This document shows, one piece after another, positions 61,701-64,000 of a DNA stretch of 64,000 nucleotides; the first letter of the stretch is position 1, and each line of letters starts with the position of its first letter. The notes under the pieces were generated by a model that had not been told where the DNA came from, searched no databases, and saw nothing but the letters and a program-made list of their open reading frames with translations. A program made the position numbers and the translations under genes. Source of the stretch: Crotophaga sulcirostris (Eukaryota > Chordata > Aves > Cuculiformes > Crotophagidae); NCBI GenBank assembly GCA_013397455.1, contig VYZB01000118.1:978548-1042547 (forward strand), read 5' to 3'.

Positions 61701-63299
61701 TCCCAAATGTTGGGGTTTTTTTGGTTTTTTTTTTGTTTTGTTTTAATTGACACACAAAACAAAGAGGAGGGAGAAGAGATAGGCTAAAGTTGTAGAAGAC
61801 TGGAAAAAGAGAGTACAGCAGCATGGATGCAGGTTTAAGTAGGTGGTATAAATGCTGAACCCATGATATTTACGGAGATAGGAAAACTGCAATATGTAGG
61901 TAATAAAATAAACAAAGGACAAAGTGTTTCTGGCATCGTTGTGAGTTGTCTTGATTATAGGTCGTAGAAGAGGCCCTATTAGAACAGAAGAGAAGTTTTG
62001 GTCTTCACTGGTGATATGTTTACTGTTAAATGCTAATGGCTGGGAACATCATAAAGTGCTGAATTAACGTACTTGCTAACGGTCAAACACAGGATATTTC
62101 AACTTGATTATGTCTGAAGTCTCTGGGAGTTTGTAGGTTGAAAGTGGTAGCTACATACCTCTGCAATTATAAGGCTGTTTTGAATAATTTAAGATAACAG
62201 AAAGTAGCAATCTTGACCCTCTGTTTATGACAGTTTGCTCCCACCTAAGGATTTAGCAAGGGGTGGCAAATAGTTTCTGGAATTTTGATAAAACACAAAG
62301 ATTTTGGGGGGGAGGAATACTTTGTTTTTTTGGAGTAGCTTGTCTCAGTTTGAGTCATGCGTGCTGTGTAGAACAGATTTTGACTTTGTCACTAACTGAT
62401 GGTTTGTGACGAGAGTTGGATCTTTTAGAAAGTGTTCATTACATAAGAAGAAAATGTGTCTGCTGCTGCAAGGCTGTCTTTTGATAACTGAGAGTTTCAG
62501 GAGATTATGAAGATGTCTGTCAAAGTCAAACTTGAGGCTGAAGCCTTTACTGCTGTCCTGTGTTTAATTAATAGACACTAAAGTCTAGATTCATGCTGTC
62601 TCATTTTATGCCCCTCAGGGCTGAAGATTTAGACCTCTTAACCCCTCCAGTTTGTTTATGGCCTCTGCAGAAGGGTACAGCTAAGTAATAGTCTGTTCAT
62701 CTGAGTTTCATATAGGCATTTCAGTAATACAACTCAGGTATGTTTGTAACTGAATGCAACTTCTATCCATGTTGCTTAAAACTAGTCTGTTTCGGTGGTA
62801 CTTAGAGGTGCGATTGTAACAACACAAAGTCTGACTGATGCTGTGTTGTAGGTACTTCATAGCTCTAAGCTTAGACCTCAGTGTTGCTGTGACTACCTGT
62901 ATAATTTTGTTCCTTTCCATCTCCTGACCCGTCGTAAAAGTATGTCTGCCTCAGTTTTATGTGTAATATCAAAATCTTGATATACATTTCATGTTGCATA
63001 GGCAGTGTTGTGGAGCTTGATATAAGAGCCATCAGAACAGAAAGGTGATGGTAGCTCAGCCCTTGATCCAGACAGGCAGAGCAATCCCAGTGGCTTTGAA
63101 ATGCCATAGTCTGAGGTTCAGTGTGTGAGGTGCTGAATTCCAGATATGAGTTCTCTCCCTGCTTCTAATGTACTTTCCCTCAGACACATTTCTTATAGCA
63201 TCTGTAACGTTTACAAGGCACTTTGAAATCTGCAAATGGTGAGTATAATATGGGAACAAAGTGTTGATAACAATAACCTAATTTTATCTGCTGTTCTAG
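55750..63299 (+). other. PHF14 intron 5
   Basis: A 7.5 kb AT-rich intron. No CR1 copy or exon-like segment is seen. A small 10-base stem (TTTGTTTTGT / ACAAAACAAA) lies at 61732-61763 and looks like low-complexity chance. Confidence 0.85.
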
Positions 63300-63411
63300 G
63301 TGGGTACATATTGTTTGTGCCCTCTATGTTCCAGGAGTGGCATTTGGAGACATTGACAAACTGCGGCCGGTAACACTTACAGAAATGAATTATTCCAAGT
63401 ACGGTGCCAAG
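63300..63411 (+). CDS. PHF14: PHF14 exon 6 (zinc knuckle end and linker)
   Basis: After CTGTTCTAG the exon encodes RWVHIVCALYVPGVAFGDID then KLRPVTLTEMNYSKYGAK (residues 353-390). His356 and Cys359 complete the C2HC zinc knuckle begun in exon 5. The following linker leads to the extended PHD finger of the PZP module, whose first cysteines should be in the next exon outside the window. The donor is CCAAG|GTAAAT on a complete codon. The frame happens to stay open for 84 codons in the intron. Confidence 0.95.
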
Positions 63412-64000
63412 GTAAATTCAGAAGAGACATACTCCCAATGGGTAGCTTTACTTTATGCTTTTATGTATAGTGAGATAACACGCATCTTCTCAATTTTATT
63501 TTTCTTATTTATAGCAATTGTAATGAGGTTCAGGACTAAAAATGAGATTAAGTTTGTTCATGGTTTTTATACCATTGTTCTTCCCTGCTTCTCTCTTACC
63601 ATTGTCGTCCATAATTTTTGTCATTTTTTTCCTCTTAATTTCCCTTTTTTTTTATGCAGGTGCTAATTACTTTCTTTTAAAGTCAGTTAGTGGCAAATTG
63701 CCAGAATGTGATTGGAAACTGAAGAGGATTTATGGGATATGAAATGAAGAAATGGAAGGTTAATGTGAGGGAGGGTGGTTGTAGTCCTGCTGCTCTGATG
63801 CTTCCTTCATGTGTAGTCAGTTTCATTTCCTGGAATGCCAGTCTGTCACGTTGACTGCAGAATGAAAATATATAGTACATTTTTACAAATACATGTAATA
63901 TATAAAATAAACTAAAACATTTTGGATTGCCCATGTGTAACATACCTGTACTAGGAGTTTGTTCAGCATTGGCCTGCTGAGGCGTTTAGCATTGTTTAGA
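63412..64000 (+). other. Start of PHF14 intron 6
   Basis: Sequence after the exon 6 donor to the window edge. The next PHF14 exon, expected to encode the Cys-rich start of the extended PHD finger, is not found here, so the gene continues to the right. Confidence 0.85.

Larger units (their letters stand above)
30276..63411 (+). other. PHF14: PHF14 gene, 5' half (continues beyond window)
   Basis: Six exons are visible: first exon ending at 30345, then 30782-30892, 41145-41785, 46515-46659, 55590-55749 and 63300-63411. Joined, they give 390 codons in one frame with consistent intron phases. PHF14 is a nuclear chromatin protein whose PHD-zinc knuckle-PHD module reads the histone H3 N-terminal tail. 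In order, the sequence shows a basic start, acidic Ser/Asp/Glu stretches (about 23-72 and 183-209), a Lys/Glu-rich segment (about 92-118) and the conserved block PKKWNLRRNRPLLDFVSMEE (130-149). These are followed by a C4HC3 PHD finger (273-328) and a C2HC knuckle (336-359). The second half of the module and the later PHD fingers lie beyond the right edge. Identity is certain from near-identity to the known vertebrate protein. Confidence 0.96.

Noticed and set aside
61732..61763. Short hairpin TTTGTTTTGT / ACAAAACAAA
   Set aside because: Low-complexity T/G against A/C sequence in an intron; expected by chance and too weak for a precursor RNA.
63337..63666. 109-codon frame containing hydrophobic residues after PHF14 exon 6
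   Set aside because: Its first part is exon 6 itself; the rest is intron read-through past a good GTAAAT donor, with T-rich sequence giving Phe/Leu by chance.

Overview
This is vertebrate nuclear DNA, almost certainly from a bird. It is AT-rich, has spliced genes with GT-AG introns and two CpG islands, and carries many CR1 LINE copies whose 3' ends finish in the avian-type ATTCTATG / ATTCTGTG short repeat. Two protein-coding genes are recognisable by translating exons by eye. They are NDUFA4 on the minus strand (complete, four exons, 82 codons) and PHF14 on the plus strand (5' half only, 390 codons in six exons, running off the right edge). They are arranged head to head with their CpG islands about 21 kb apart, the same order and divergence known for NDUFA4-PHF14 in other amniotes.

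Layout. 1-4.9 kb: gene-free DNA downstream of NDUFA4. 4.9-9.2 kb: NDUFA4, with two CR1 copies in its first intron and its promoter CpG island at about 8.85-9.54 kb. 9.73-10.48 kb: a longer CR1 just beyond that promoter. 10.5-29.5 kb: AT-rich intergenic DNA with a CR1 at 17.8-18.5 kb and, at 22.7-24.5 kb, an old CR1/L2-type LINE relic split by a younger CR1 in the opposite orientation. 29.5-29.8 kb: two abutting CR1 tails. 30.0-30.7 kb: the PHF14 CpG island with a 178-base assembly gap. 30.3-64 kb: PHF14 exons 1-6 separated by introns of 0.4-10 kb, one intronic CR1 (39.1-39.6 kb) and a 30-N gap (53.1 kb).

The two genes are functionally unrelated. NDUFA4 is a small single-helix mitochondrial inner-membrane protein of cytochrome c oxidase. 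PHF14 is a nuclear histone H3 reader, and this window encodes its acidic N-terminal region, its first PHD finger and the zinc knuckle that follows. Most open frames in the window are shadows of CR1 copies, CpG islands or chance AT-rich frames.

I found no prokaryotic-type system, CRISPR array, operon, RNA gene or clearly novel gene. The points most worth a second look are a probable PHF14 start codon split across an intron (A|TG), two exon-like segments in gene-free DNA (659-708 and 15210-15350), the nested LINE, and the close packing of CR1 copies around the NDUFA4 promoter.
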